The position numbers and the translations under genes were made by a program. A DNA stretch of 64,000 bases from Phoebastria nigripes. Lineage: Eukaryota; Chordata; Aves; Procellariiformes; Diomedeidae. This document shows, piece after piece, positions 37,258 to 50,572 of this stretch. The notes beneath the pieces are model-generated. The model ran no database searches. It had not been told where the DNA came from and worked only from the letters and a program-made list of their open reading frames with translations. The DNA lies in contig JAYKAV010000966.1 in the NCBI GenBank assembly GCA_035582835.1, forward strand, positions 1,568,775 to 1,632,774, written 5' to 3'. Positions within the stretch are counted from its first letter, which is position 1, and each line of letters starts with the position of its first letter.

Positions 37258-38381
37258 CTCAGGCTTTCCTCTGGGAGGAAGAGAACATCAGGAAAACATA
37301 ATATTAAGAAGTGGAACTTCTACTGGGAAATGGCGCTCGTTGTAATAACAGAGAGCATGTTGACTGTCCTCATTTTAACCTTCTCCTTCTTCTGCCACCC
37401 TCCTTCTCACATCCTTTCATGTAGATCTTTCCCAGTCTCTTCAGCTCTGCCGCTTGCAATTTTGCTCTTAATTTACTCTATTAAATTAAAGCTGTTCCTA
37501 CTCAACAACATCCTCTCGCCATGACTCTCCTTTTTTGGTTCCTCGCGCCTGTTGCCACAATACCTTCCTTTGGGGGATCTTCTCTGATATGAAAAGCGTC
37601 TTAATTCCTATAGAATGAAAATTTCTCCTTCTGTTCTCCACGTGAAACCTAACTCCTTCTCAGAGCATTTTTATTACTTTGTTCTTCTCAGTGACAGTAC
37701 ACATTCCCATCCAGAATCGCTTGTGTACTATACTTTCCTGATCAAATTACAAGCTCATTAGGATTGGCAGGTTATTTGGTTATGCATTATATAAAATACC
37801 ACGTGTCTAATATTTGATTTGGATTTCACCCTCATTTCCCCATCACAATTTGGCTAGCTGTGCCTGCTCTATCTGATTTACTAATAACTGTTATTGCCAC
37901 AATATAGAATTACCAGAACAAAAGCACCTTCTTGTAGAGACAGGTGTGATGTTTTGGAGGAATTATCATCTATCTGTAAGACCTCAGATGAACCTTCTCT
38001 TTGCACAGGGGGAAACCTGAACTGTTCTAATCCTTACAAGTCAATTATCATCTAAACTGCTCATTTCCTGCTGCAATTCAAGTTTCATAAAATCTGAATG
38101 GGATATGCATTTTTAATGTTATGGCAGGAACCATAAATATTGTTGGCCTTGTTTGCCAGAATCTTAATACAATAATGACTATAAAGCTGCAGGAAGGAAA
38201 AATATCTAAGATGCACTGATTCAGTTTCATAACCCAATAATTCTGACAACCTTTTCAAATGATTAAATAGGCTTGGAGAAATCCAGGCCCTGAAGTATTA
38301 TCTCCATTTGTGAAACCCCAAATGTTTTTGGTTTTCTTTTTTCTCTTTCTTCTTTTAAATAATGCAGGAGCAGGTGCTGGC
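37258..38381. other. Unassigned spacer, partly pyrimidine-rich
   Basis: Nothing gene-like is seen. Around 37370-37440 the plus strand is rich in C and T. Confidence 0.55.
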
Positions 38382-38461
38382 ATTTCAGTTCAACTAATTA
38401 GCTTCTAATTTACTGTAAACATCTTAGAATTCCATGAACATGTCTCAGCGGTATCTGAGAG
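38382..38461 (+). repeat. Copy 2 of an ~80-bp dispersed direct repeat
   Basis: It starts ATTTCAGTTCAACTAATTAG and aligns with 37181-37257 in the same orientation. The shared blocks include CTTCTAATTTAC and TCTCAG. Confidence 0.7.
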
Positions 38462-41400
38462 GAACAATCTACTGGTTCGATAATCTTTCCTGAAATACCA
38501 CTGAGAATTGACTACATGAAGTGTATGGCCTTACTTAATATATCTGATTTTTTTAGAATACACTGAAAAGCAAGATAACGGTTCCAGGCTTTCCCTGATA
38601 TTCTCATTATCTGTGTAAAGACATACTCTGCGGGAACTTTGTCTTAATGACACCATTGTTTTAATTTAAAAAGTTGTGCAATATTGCCTTATATTTCAAT
38701 GCACTACTGGAATTCTTCCAGACTTTAAATGCGTTTGTAGTGATATTGCCACAGGAATCTTCAACAATGCTTTGCAGTATTTTTACATGCATATGATTTG
38801 TGTATCTAATTTGGTGATCAAAATGTAGAAGTAAGTATTGCAATATTTCTCTTATTTTTAGGTTATTGCCTTCATAAAGTGGTTGCATTTACAATAAGAA
38901 AATTTAGCTGTAACCATTTATTAAAATAAACCAAGAAATCTATCTAAATACGTCCATTTTTAAAATGTTTATGAACATGTTAAATATATCAAACTTTAAT
39001 TTTGAGTTTTTTCAAGCTAACTAAAATTGGAAACAATACTGACTTGAATTTCCATATTAGTACTTTTTAGTCACATGTTGATTATAGTAAAACATTTTAA
39101 AACAATCCTGTCTGCTTCTGTTTTTTCTTCATTAATTATTAATTATCTTTAAATTAAGATAAAAGACACTTTAAAGATACAGAAGGGTACTGAAAGATAC
39201 ATGCTTATTTTTTCTGGCTTCATCTTTGAAAACCAAAGAGAGTTGTCTTAGTACAGGTGGTAGGATTTACATTTCACAGTTTGGTTGGAGGCCTAACTTA
39301 CCTCTCAGCATGTGAGCAGATCCCTTAGGAATGTGCGGGAGCAGCCTTGCTGAACCACCACTGGTGACACTGAAATCCCTCTCTCAGTATTGCTACACTT
39401 ACAAACCTGCTGGTACCAGTGCCAGCGTATGCACCTTCCCTTTCTCAGATGTTCATCAGCATCATTTGTGTTGGTATAACTTTTGTGGCACTATGCAATG
39501 AACTGAACAAGGAACTGGCTGAGGCTAAAAACTTTTTTTTCGGTTGCAGAGCTATTTTTGTCCAAGGATTGTTCACTGATATTTTTCATGTTCTGGAACC
39601 AGAAACAATTTTTCCAGAGCACTGGAGAGTGTGATGATGAGGCAGGAATGAGTTGCTTAAAGCTTCAGTGTCACCAGAGGAAGTATATTTATAACTGTAC
39701 TTTCAGAGACAACAAAAGTAGATATGCAGAATCCTGCTGAAAACTTGGCAGGGCCTATAAATACTGGAGTGTACTAGGATTTTGGTTAACTATTGCTTCT
39801 TGAACTTCAAAGATACTAATTTTTCAACATATTTGAGGAATTTGTTCTTGTAAGAATGGTGTTTTTCTGATATGTGATTTCCTTAACTTTTAATGGAATA
39901 TTATGTGGGAAAAAAAAAATGTTGATATAAGTGTCTGTTTAGTGTCTGTTTTTATCTACACACAAATATTTCATAGTTTGGATTCTTAATTAGTATAGGA
40001 AATCTTAAAAGCACTCACCATAGATTGTGTGAGTGGCTAAAAGGTTGATACCAGCTGGAAAGAAAAAATGAATAGAAAACTCTGAGGCAAATAGTGCTAA
40101 TTCCTATGTTTTTATGCAGGTTCTTTCATATCTGCTTTCATATGATATCTAATTTCTTTAAATAAACTGTATTTTGCTAAGTAGGGGAAAATGAACANTA
40201 TCATTACAGTAATGTGTGTTGAGAAAAATAAACCAGCTGAGGGGTTAGGATCTGTTTGGAAGACAGCTGAGAAAAAAAATCATTTAAAATACACTTATGT
40301 TTATGTGCAGGAGAAAATGTTAACTGAAACTGATATTGACATACATAGGAGCAAAGCAAATTGGTCTGGAGTGGGAAATTATGTAATTGCTACCCTTAAG
40401 TTACAGGGCTTGACACACAAACTGGTAAGACCCTCAAGCTGTTTCAACTGGGTTTCCAGTTACCCCGGATCAGGAGCTGCTACACAGTGCAGTGCCCACA
40501 TCCTTGTGCCAGCAAAGGGAGCTTCAGCCCTCTGGCTGAAAAACTTTTTCTCATGGGATAGCTTGTATCCTTGTTTCAAAGTTTTCTTGGCAGATAATCC
40601 CCTGACCCATACCCTAATATAAATTAGTTTAACTCTATTTAACTAAGATTGATTGTATTGAACTAAGAGTGATGTGTGTTCTCAGTGCATATTCCAAGGT
40701 AAAGGAGGAGCCTCTGTCCTACTTCACAAGGCTTAAACTTCCTCTCTGCTGGTAACTCTGTGAAAAGAACCAGAAAACAACATCCCCCCAAAGCTTAATT
40801 ATGTAGATGCAACTGTTTATGAGAGAAGGATTTTTTTTCCCCTACAGTTACAATATTTTAGAGATTTTCTTTTTAATAACCTGCCAAATTCCCTGAACTG
40901 TTTCCAAACTGAGCTGAACTGTCATCCAAATAGCCTCAGGAAAGTTTATGGCTACATATCTTTATACTGAAAAATGCAAGCCTTTGGTTTTGAGAGGAAG
41001 CAGGATTTTGTTTCAGTGCATGAAGGACCAGACCAGGGGGTCAGAAGTTCCAGCTCTTCTTCCTAGCATTACCATGGATGCTAGGAAGTAATGATGTTTT
41101 TTGTACGGATCTGAGTCAGAGCGGGTGCTACAATTAGACTGTGTAATGTTGAACAGGTTGCTGAACAACCTCTGCCTTTCTGACTGTGAACCTGGGACAA
41201 ATAAACCCCCTTTTAGGGCTAATAACAAACTATTCGTTAGCGTTCATAGAGCTACTTCTAGTTCTCATAAGGAAGATTTTATTGACATGAAATAATACTG
41301 GGATTCTCCTAATGACCCTTTTTGTTTCTCATACCCAGTTTTCTTCTTTTTATAGCCAGGAAATGGAGGATTCTGGAGTGTGATAGACAAGTTATATCTT

Positions 41401-42774
41401 TATGGAGAAAATAGGAGGGCCTGAGATTAGGCAAGTAATTTCTTATATGCACCTCAGTAAAGCTGCACTGGAAAAAAGAGGCTACCTGGATCTTTGCAGC
41501 ACTGAGATCTAACATANCCATTTAGCAGAATGCTGATGGATTGATGTGGTGCCTGGCACTTAACTTTTGTATCTGACCGCAGTGTTTTTTGTGTGGTGCT
41601 GGTTGTTGTTCTCTCCACACGACTAGCTTTTGGCTACATGTACCTCTGTTATTAAGTCCTCAAGTTATGGCTTGATGGCAGTGGACAGAACAATTCCTTA
41701 GCAGAAAATTCTTAGCAAGTGCACAAGTGACTGCTCAGTGAAGCATTGTAATTAAAGAAGTGATGGAATACAATCTACTAAATTACTTCAGTCTGTCAAG
41801 GTGGTAAGGCAAATGCCAGTGCAGAGTAATAATCTGAGCAGTAAACTCACAAAATACCCATTCTTTGTTCTGACATGGACCATTTAAATCTCTTTTTCTC
41901 CTAATTCAGTAGCTGGAGAGAATCCCATAAATAATTAGGGTAAACATAAAAATGTTTCTTTAATATAAAACTATTGGAGCCTTTTACAGAAAGCAGCAAT
42001 TCATAGTTGTTCATAAAGTACTCAGTACTGCATTCCTAATGATGATGATGACTAGCAATGGGATACAGTGTTAAGTCTAACACATTGGTTTTTGTGGTAT
42101 GAATGTGGGAGGCATGTGTGTTCAAATATTAAAGATTTCTATTACACTGGGGTCAGTGGTTTTTGTTGTTTTTGTGTTTCGGTTTTTTTACTTTCAAACA
42201 TATTATTTTCCTAAAAGTATCCAGATATATGCTATCATTTAATTCATCATTCACAGAGCTATAACTTTATTACTTTTTGCTATAATGATGTATTTTTTTA
42301 TATCAGGGCACATTGGAGGAATAAATTAAATCTTTTAGGCTTAGTTTTCATGCCAGTTTGTTCAATCACTGTCCATACTCATTTCTGATACGTGCAATAT
42401 AGCAGAAGGTAATGAAGTGACTGGATCAGAATCTCTGCCATTCATAAGTATGGACATGTACTGAAGATTTTTAATTTGTTTTATATTGATGGTGAGTGTT
42501 GAGGAGAAAAGAGAAAATGGTACTTCTCCCTCAGGACATCCATTTCATGTTCCATATGTTTCTGTATATTTGAACTTCTGGGCATTGCATTTTAATCTTT
42601 TAATACTATCTAAAGGTAAAGCTTTTAGCACTTTTTCCATATTATTAAGGAGTCTAGTATCCTCTTGGGTGACATATAGGTTTGAAAGCAGAAACAATTA
42701 TTTAATGAACTGATGAACTCTTGGCTCCCCTTGATTTTTTGAAAGCTCCTGGAATTGTGGCAAGGTTTCATCTG
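38462..42774. other. Unassigned non-coding DNA
   Basis: No gene or named repeat is recognised. A perfect 11-bp tandem pair (AGTGTCTGTTT) lies at 39930-39951. The 143-codon ORF at 40191-40622 has no recognisable motif. Ambiguous bases lie at 40198 and 41517. Confidence 0.5.
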
Positions 42775-42778
42775 TCCC

Positions 42779-42982
42779 AAATTTAGATGTCTGAAAATTA
42801 CTCATCTGATTCGTATCCTAGGCTACCCTCACAGTAAAAGCTACAGACCCCTCCAAAAGGTGAGTCACATTATTTTAAGACTAGAGGTGGAATTAATCTG
42901 TTCAGATGCCTGTAAATGTCCACAAAGGGAGACAGGCAGTTTTAGGGCAAGATTCATCTCTCTCAAAGTAGACATCTAAAAT
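42779..42982. repeat. Possible degenerate element with inverted ends
   Basis: ATTTAGATGTCT near 42781 is mirrored by AGACATCTAAAAT at 42970-42982. The ends share an 11-bp core in inverted orientation about 200 bp apart. The interior shows no coding signature. This could be a decayed palindromic repeat or chance. Confidence 0.3.
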
Positions 42983-43180
42983 AGACCAAATGAATCCACA
43001 TTAGGAGAGGAGAACTGTGGCCTAGCACAAGAAAAAATGACTGTTTCTTGGCATTGACTATCTGGGGACTTAGATGATTAGCTTAGATTACAAATCTAGC
43101 TTTGAGATACATTAAGTTGATTGATACTTGCACACAGACTGGCTGTAAACAACCAGCTCTGCATAATGTGTTAACTGGTT

Positions 43181-43305
43181 GGCATAAAAAATATAAGTCC
43201 ATAGAATTCAAAAGGACTCTGTGAATTTATGACAGTGCCAACTCTTTCATTGGCATAAATCAATGCAAGTTCATAGAACTGAAAATGATCCTCCTGGTTT
43301 ATAAC
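43181..43305 (+). repeat. Diverged tandem duplication, ~71-bp period
   Basis: Two segments beginning GGCATAAA (43181 and 43252) both continue with AAGT, then TCATAGAA or CCATAGAA, and end in a TTTAT stretch. Identity is roughly 70-75% by eye. Confidence 0.45.
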
Positions 43306-44979
43306 TTCTGAGAGGTTGACTTAGTAAGTGTATTGCAAATTTTGCTTACACTATTTAAGAAAAGCTTAGAATATGCTTGCTGTACCATCTAACCAACCAT
43401 CCTCTAACATAATTATCTGAATCCTGAAAATTTTGAGCTGCATCTCCAACGTCATCAAATAGTCCTTGAAATATGTAAATGCATACTGATTTAATTAACT
43501 TTACATTAAGGTATAAAATACCCCATAGATGGATACTCAGATTGAGGAGTTCTGGAATTATCACAGATTTCTACTTTCTTTCTATTATTGAAACCCACAG
43601 GATTCTGCACTTTGGTCCTTGTGTAGCTGATAAAGGCAACATGAGCCATATGTTTAGCAAGGACTTCTACTAAGCTATGACACTAACCTATGTCCCTGTT
43701 CACCATTGTCTCCCTTCCTCCATACTATTATTTCCTCTTTTTTCCCCCAGCTTTTCCTGCAATGGATGTGGGTGAGGCTGTCTACATCAAGTGAAGATGC
43801 TGTCTTCCAATAAAAGGTAACTCTGGAAAAATAGGCAGCATATTACTGTTATTTCAGTTTAGGCTCCCTAATTTCTTTCTGGTATTTTCTGGAGACACAT
43901 TCACAGGCAGCATTTGGCTCATTTGTAGTAAATTCAACACACACAGGGCATACTGGCCTTACCGTACATGCACAGACCACCTGTGTGGTGTGTTCTCAGT
44001 ACGTCTGAGACCTTGGACTCCTTGGGTATCCTGTAAAGTTCATGTGCACGTGAACAATGAATGTTATTCTGAGATCCTAGGCATCTGGCAGCACATTCAG
44101 ACCCACTGCTCTGACTGTGCTGCCCCATTTTTCTAGAAGGTCCAAGCCTCAGATGCAAGTGTACATTTGCTGCATTATATGGCAATTCTCTATCCTACCT
44201 CCTGGTAATTCCAGTGAAACCTTATTGAGTTCAGTAAAAGCCTTCCTTCTGGATTTCTGTGTTATACAAATGGCCCCCAATATCTTCCTTTTCCTTTCAG
44301 TTTTTGGCTGACAACTGCTTCTCACCTTACTATAATTATCTTTTATCATGCTCCATTCATTTGAAAGCCATCTAAAGTTTTGATTAGGATGCATCGAAGC
44401 TACTCTTCCCTTGAGCAGGATAAATAAAGAAGATAATATTAAACCTGTAATCTCATTGTAGACTGCCTGCATTTTTCTTTTGTTTGAAGAGCAGAACTGA
44501 CTCTGGGAACAAGTTTTCTGGGACTGCCTCTGATGCACTGACAGTTACAGCACCTCTACTAAAGACAACTCTACCATGGAGCAAGAGAACCGAAATGAGG
44601 AGCTTTAGGCAAAGCTTGTTGTTAGATGTCTCTGTTATACTCAGTTATGATCTATGTCATGCCAGACCTGCTTCCTTTCATTCTATAGCATAATAAACTC
44701 ATCTTTAGCCTGCATTTTAGGTTACAGAGCCTGACTATATCCTGGTTTTTCCCTTTGAAAAAGGGATAAATTCATTTATATGAAGAAAAGTGTTCACTTT
44801 TGTTGCTTTGAAGGTCTGTGGGACTCAATTCAGCTGACATTAAATTGAATAAAGGACATTCAAACATGAGCACAACTGGTGCCTTAAAATATTAGGATAC
44901 AACATGTTTGCCTACTTTATTCCAGGTGACATCATTCATGACAGAACTGCTGTGCCTTGGGCTATATTTTCTTTTTGGG
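43306..44979. other. Unassigned non-coding DNA
   Basis: No exon or transposon is recognised. The 129-codon antisense ORF at 44149-44538 has no identifiable motif. Confidence 0.5.
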
Positions 44980-45002
44980 TTTTTTTTTTTTTTTTTTTTT
45001 TT

Positions 45003-45069
<67 letters not shown>
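44980..45069. repeat. ~90-nt poly(T) tract interrupted by one G
   Basis: An unbroken T run from 44980 is interrupted only by G at 45003 and continues to 45069. It is far longer than any other homopolymer in the window. On the minus strand it would be a poly(A) tract, but no retrocopied gene is recognisable beside it. Its exact length in an assembly is unreliable. Confidence 0.9.
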
Positions 45070-45070
<1 letters not shown>

Positions 45071-48000
45071 TATTGTGTTAGCAGAAATCGTGTCTGTATA
45101 TTAAAGAACTGGGTTTTTTTATTTGGATAATGCATATCTTGAAACATGCTGTGCAGTGATTAATGTGTACAGCATACACATATGTGCCAAGCAGAGAAAG
45201 CTTCACAGTGTATGCACAAAAATTCCATACACTAGTTTTCAGTAGGATAAATCTTTTCAGTATTTTAACATGTTTATATATTCTGCCATATGTTTTAAAT
45301 TATTTTCATGTACAAAATGGTCATGAATAATTCAGCTTCCTAGTTGTAAAATGATCATATAAGTTTTATTTATATTTAAAATGTAGGAATTCTTTAATTT
45401 AAAGGAAAGANTAGTCAGGTAATTTGTATTTGCTGCTGATGTCTTTACTAATCAAAGTTGATATAATATGTTTGTTAATAACATCTTTTCTTTGAATCTA
45501 TTCAAACATAAAATTATTCACTCAGACCAGCTTCACATAATTTAGCAACCTGGATTATGTTCAGTCCTATAAAATCTCCCAGACAGCCCCATAAAAATAT
45601 AATAGATCATCTACAGGGTGAATACCTCTGCTATTACACTATTGACAGCAAAAAGTGATTACATACTTTTCACTGCAATGGTATTAGTGATTACCTGCAG
45701 GAGATACATTTTCTCTCAACACACTGTGAAGCCTGATGAAATGTTGTTAATATGGTCAATAGTCTGACTGCTATCTAGATAGATACACAAACACATATGC
45801 TGCTTGAGTGATGAAAATGTTAAACTAAAGCTTTATGTAGTATATAACAATATCCAGTACTTCTACAGGATAAAATATGGCCAGTGGTGTAGGACCTGTG
45901 CTGTCTCTTGACACATCAATAAACTTTGTCCTTTATAAATTATCTGTGGCAAATATATCTTTACTATTAAACGAGATGAAGGATCCCAGTTATGAAGCAG
46001 CCCTTTCCCCACCCTATCACTGTTGTCCTCACTGTGCAAACGTACAGCCAAGAAATGTCCTCTTTAATTGCTTTGTATACCTGGAGAGCAAGAAATCTGC
46101 TACACAGAGGGCAAACCTGATCAGCAGTAACTGTTCTCTACTACCTTCTCCTATGGGCATCAAAATTCTTTAGGGAAGGAACTCATGGATGCTAAGAATA
46201 ATCTACTTTGGTTTTCCTAAACACACATGAAGTCACCCTTACTATCAAATGCAGATTTACACTGAGCGCATAACGCTAACGCCTGCTGAATGCACTTCGT
46301 ACTGCGCAGGAACGCTCCCGCAGACAAGTCCCAAGCACATAAAAGGAGGCAACAGGTGGAGACGACTCACCAATGAGAGAACAGAAGGCAATAAAAAGGC
46401 AACATTGGTCAGAATGATAAATAGTTGTCACAATACACCATCTGCTGAAAGAGTATCAAGAAATCTGTAGTCATAATACCGGAGCAGAGTATTTGTTTCC
46501 TATATATGCTGTTCTTAGTCACTCAATATAATCTGCAAACTTGGGCATCCTCCCCAGTAAAGAGGGAAGTTAGGATATAATTTTAGGTTTTGTACATTGA
46601 CAACGTAGCCCAAGGATGGACTGTTCATCTGAGCTTGGGAGCTGCATCCATTGGGGTGATAGTTTGGATAACTGGAATATTTACCCAGATCTCACTGATG
46701 ATCCATTAAATAAATCTCCGCCTCAACAGGTGAGATATAGTCTGATTTCTTGAGGTTGAATGTAGCTGAGAGCATTGATGGTACTTGAAGCTCCTCAGTC
46801 TTCCCTGGTTCACACACACCAGGATAAAATGAAATCCTCTACCATTGAAGTCACCTCTGGTGTCACTGAAGACCTAAGCATTGCTTAGGTATGTAAATTA
46901 TTAATTAAAATTATTCATTTTAACCTTGGTTAAGCTGTTAGGCTTAAATTGCTGAGTTTATCCTGAAACACCTGTGAACCGTGGCCAGGCTGCAGGGTTA
47001 CCACAGAGATGTGTGTCTTTGATGCAAGGAAGCATCTGGAAGAGTAAGAGAAATGTCTGTATTCATCTTGTCATTGAATCACTTCAAGGAGAATGCACAA
47101 GACAAAAATGACATTAGCAATGCACTTGGAGAATTGCATCCTATGTAGCATAGGAAAAGGTTCTGCCTGTGACTTCTGAGGCAGAAGCACTTGTGTGACA
47201 TACAATCGCCTCTCAGGCTTTTCCTCACAGGGAAGCCATAGCTCAGGAACATCCTTCTAAAAATGTTTCAAAATTATGAATGTTTAAGGAAACTGCTTTT
47301 TAAGCTCTTTTGTAATCTGAATTAACCATTCCTGAGGTGCTGATCATGGCAAAGTCTGGTCATTGTGGTCTTTGTGTTTCCCAGTGTTTTCATTTCAAAA
47401 TTTAAAAACACATTTTAAATGACTTAATACTGTAAAAACCGATAAAATATAGATATATGACATTGTGTAAGCGTCCTATAACTACCCGGGGCTTTTAGAA
47501 TTCAAATTTTACATTTTTTTTAAATGGAAGAAGTTGCTCATTACTATATCCACAAGGACTGCATGACTTATCAGGAGAGAAATTATTTGCTTTCTTTTTA
47601 TTTTCCATTCCCTATATTATTTGCTTTATAATTAAACTTTTTTTCTGCAACTGAATACAACTTATGCCTCGAAGCTTTTCAGTGTGGTAGCCTACTAATT
47701 CAAACAGTAAATTTTTTTAAGATTTGGAAAGGATTCAAACTGTACTAATTTGCAAACATAAGGTTTTATATATTTTGAGCTTTTAGAACCTGAACTGTAA
47801 TACTATAGAGACCTTAAATATGGTAGGTTTTCTGAATACAGAGAAGAGGCTGAGTGAAAGACATTGTTTTCACTTCAAAAATGGATCCAATGTCATCAGT
47901 TAGATACCTTTTCTTTTTAAAGAAAAATGAATGGGCGTTGAGTTGCCCATTTCAAGCACAAATCCTAACTAGAAATCTGTAGCCTTGGGATCAGTGTTTG

Positions 48001-48831
48001 TGCAGGATGTTTCCATCCAGGAACTCCATTTTTGAGGTAAGTTTTTAATAAGAAATGTGCAGTCTTGCACAGATAAGAATCATTCTGCTGATCGCCATCC
48101 ACCAGCCCATACTTGTAAAGACAGTAGGCAGGACAATAGAATTGGCTCTGCATATATTTATTGGAAAATCTGTTCTGACAGCAGCTGAGAAGGTAGGGTT
48201 TCTAGGAGGATTATGTATCCCTAAGGTTGCGGGTAGCGAGAAAGCCAAGTCCTGTTATTCGTTCCCATTCACGGGAGGTTTTGTTCTCTGTGTTTATCCT
48301 TTCTCAGGAAGCTTTTCCTTTTAGTCTTGTACAGTGAGAGCTGATATATTAACTTGACCCTGTCCCTAAGAAAGTTGTTATCTATCCCATTGCTGTGAAC
48401 TGTCTGAACCGTGACTTTGGTACGGTGCAGTCAAGGAGAATATAACTTCATTATATTCAGACATCTTGCCAAGCAAACATCCAAGCTGTCACTTACTTTT
48501 TTTTTTGTGAAAAGGCATCCCTTTTTTGAGACTATTAGGTAACTGTGTAATGAGAAACAAAACCTTTGTTTTCATAAGCAGTTTTAGCATATAAAGCAAT
48601 TTATGTATAATTTCATCCCACTGCATGCTAGGTTACCAATTCTAAATTCCATTTACAGATTTAATTTTCCAATCCCCACTTTTTTCTTTTAATCCTGTTC
48701 AGTGTTTTTAAAGCTGTTATTGCAAATCAGGCTTTTAAAAACATAAATTATCAGACACAATTGCTTTCAACCACATTATCAGCAAATGGCTAGAGTGTAA
48801 TCAAACTAAGTGCTTCTTCCTGTTGTCTTTT
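45070..48831. other. Unassigned non-coding DNA
   Basis: No gene is recognised. The patch at 46255-46345 has several CpGs followed by ATAAAAGG, which is faintly promoter- or LTR-like but lacks supporting structure. One N lies at 45411. Confidence 0.5.
46872..46890. repeat. Perfect 9-bp palindrome with 1-nt centre
   Basis: ACCTAAGCA and TGCTTAGGT are exact reverse complements flanking a single T. Confidence 0.85.
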
Positions 48832-48852
48832 ACACACACGCACACACACACG
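48831..48852. repeat. CA microsatellite
   Basis: About ten CA units with one CG interruption. Confidence 0.9.
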
Positions 48853-49395
48853 TACCCCGCAGATGAAATCACACTCGAATGCGCTTGGCTAAAGCAGCTG
48901 ATGAAACCTTTCTTCTGCTTTTCCTGCGTGGCAAGTGAAGGGAAGATCGCATCCCTGCGTGACAGTGCCATCACTTCCCCTGTGCCACTTTCTTTCCTTT
49001 GCATGATCGGGCTGTCAGTCCCACTCAAGGGACTGAACACGGCTTTAGAGGGGTCATGTTTCCCTCCCATGGCAGCTGCTGTGCTTTTCCCCTTTCACTC
49101 TCTGTATTCAGTGGTCCTTTCACTAGTAAAAGGAGTCAGGCACCCCAGCGCCCTCGGCCATGACACTGCGTAAGAGCGGACACAAATCAAAGGACCTGGA
49201 ATCTCTCTGAGCACAATACTCCGGTCTTGCCTGCAGGACACTTCCAGGCAATGCCGAGAGCTGGTAAACGCTGTTCAGCCAGGAAGCTCATTTTCTATGC
49301 AGTATCATTGCTACAATAGGCTGCTATATTGCAGGAATCTGGAAGAAGAGAGAACGAGACAAAGTAGTTCTCACCTTGTCTGTGAGAATTCAGCA

Positions 49396-49433
49396 TCTGA
49401 CACAATACTTCAATTCTGACAGAATACTTCAGT
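49396..49433. repeat. Two-copy 19-bp tandem duplication
   Basis: TCTGACACAATACTTCAAT is followed directly by TCTGACAGAATACTTCAGT, with 17 of 19 identical. Confidence 0.85.
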
Positions 49434-50572
49434 TTTAAAAATTTAATATTTCAAGAACAGGCTAGTTTTATTCACTGAAATGGGAGCAGTAAAATTCCTA
49501 TGGGTATTAGTTCATTCTGTTTCACTGGACACTGATGATTACAATTAGGTATGTATCAGGCAAACGGTTTGTAACCATTTGTAATGATCTCAGTTGAGTA
49601 TTTTTCTTGATGATGGTGCTGATCTGATCCCCAGAGAAGTCCATAATCGAAGGGACTGGGATATGATGGCTACATCCACAGAGTTACTTAAGCATGCTCT
49701 ATTAAATGTTGCAGTGCTTAACCCCCAACATGGCCCTGTCCCTTTTTCTTTAAATCCACAGTAGATACTGAGATTTCTCACACAACACATCCTTCTTCCT
49801 CATTCCTGGTGATGTTTAACCAAATCTGGAGTAACTTTTTCTTACTGCTGTGTCTGTGTTACCTGTTTAATCTCTCCACTCTCTGTAAAGATCTCACACA
49901 TCCACATGTCCACCAAAGCTCACGACCCTCAGTGAGGGTGACCTGGATCCTTTTCTCTGACTCTGCAGCCATTCTCTCCTGCAGAAATTTTGCTGTCTTT
50001 GATCTTCTGTCCAGATCAGAACATGGAGATGTTGCGTCTCCTCTTCTAGTACCTCCTTTTTGCTTTTCAAGCACTTCTCTTTGTCTTGCCTCCTTTTCTT
50101 CTTCTATATTTCTTCTAAAACTCATAGACAAAATGATGTTTATTGTCTGGTCTACCTTCTCTGCTTGCCATCCTAACCCTATCCAGTCTAAATCTTCAAA
50201 TTTCTTCTAGTTCCTCATTTGTCTTCAGGTGTTCACTTCCTTCTGCCTTTCTCCATGAATGTAGCTCCCTTTAGCCTTTTCCATTTTTGAGATTGCTTGA
50301 CACGTGACCCCAGTTGCTTCTCCAAGTACTGCTTAATCTTCCTTTACAATTTCATGTCTAAGATAATGTGTGACTTCTAAATTTTTAGGTGCATGGAAGT
50401 GTCAGAAACTGAGAGGTGTGAGGTGGTATTTAGAACTGATGTTTGCAATCTGGCTGTACACCCTTTGCGTTAATGTTTCTTGTATGGAAATGACAGTTCA
50501 AGGTACATCTGAGGTGTTTCTCAATCAGAATGAACTTGCTTCCCTTTTTTTCCTGCGGAAAATTTTGCTTCC

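Noticed and set aside
40191..40622. 143-codon plus-strand ORF
   Set aside because: It contains an ambiguous codon, no known motif, and its composition matches the flanks.
45070..45130. Processed retrocopy ending in the long poly(A) on the minus strand
   Set aside because: The nearest minus-strand AATAAA (45118-45123) is about 49 nt from the tract, farther than usual. No coding similarity or target-site duplication was found.
44962..45147. Antisense lysine-rich ORF and matching sense phenylalanine-rich ORF
   Set aside because: Both are translations of the T homopolymer, not proteins.
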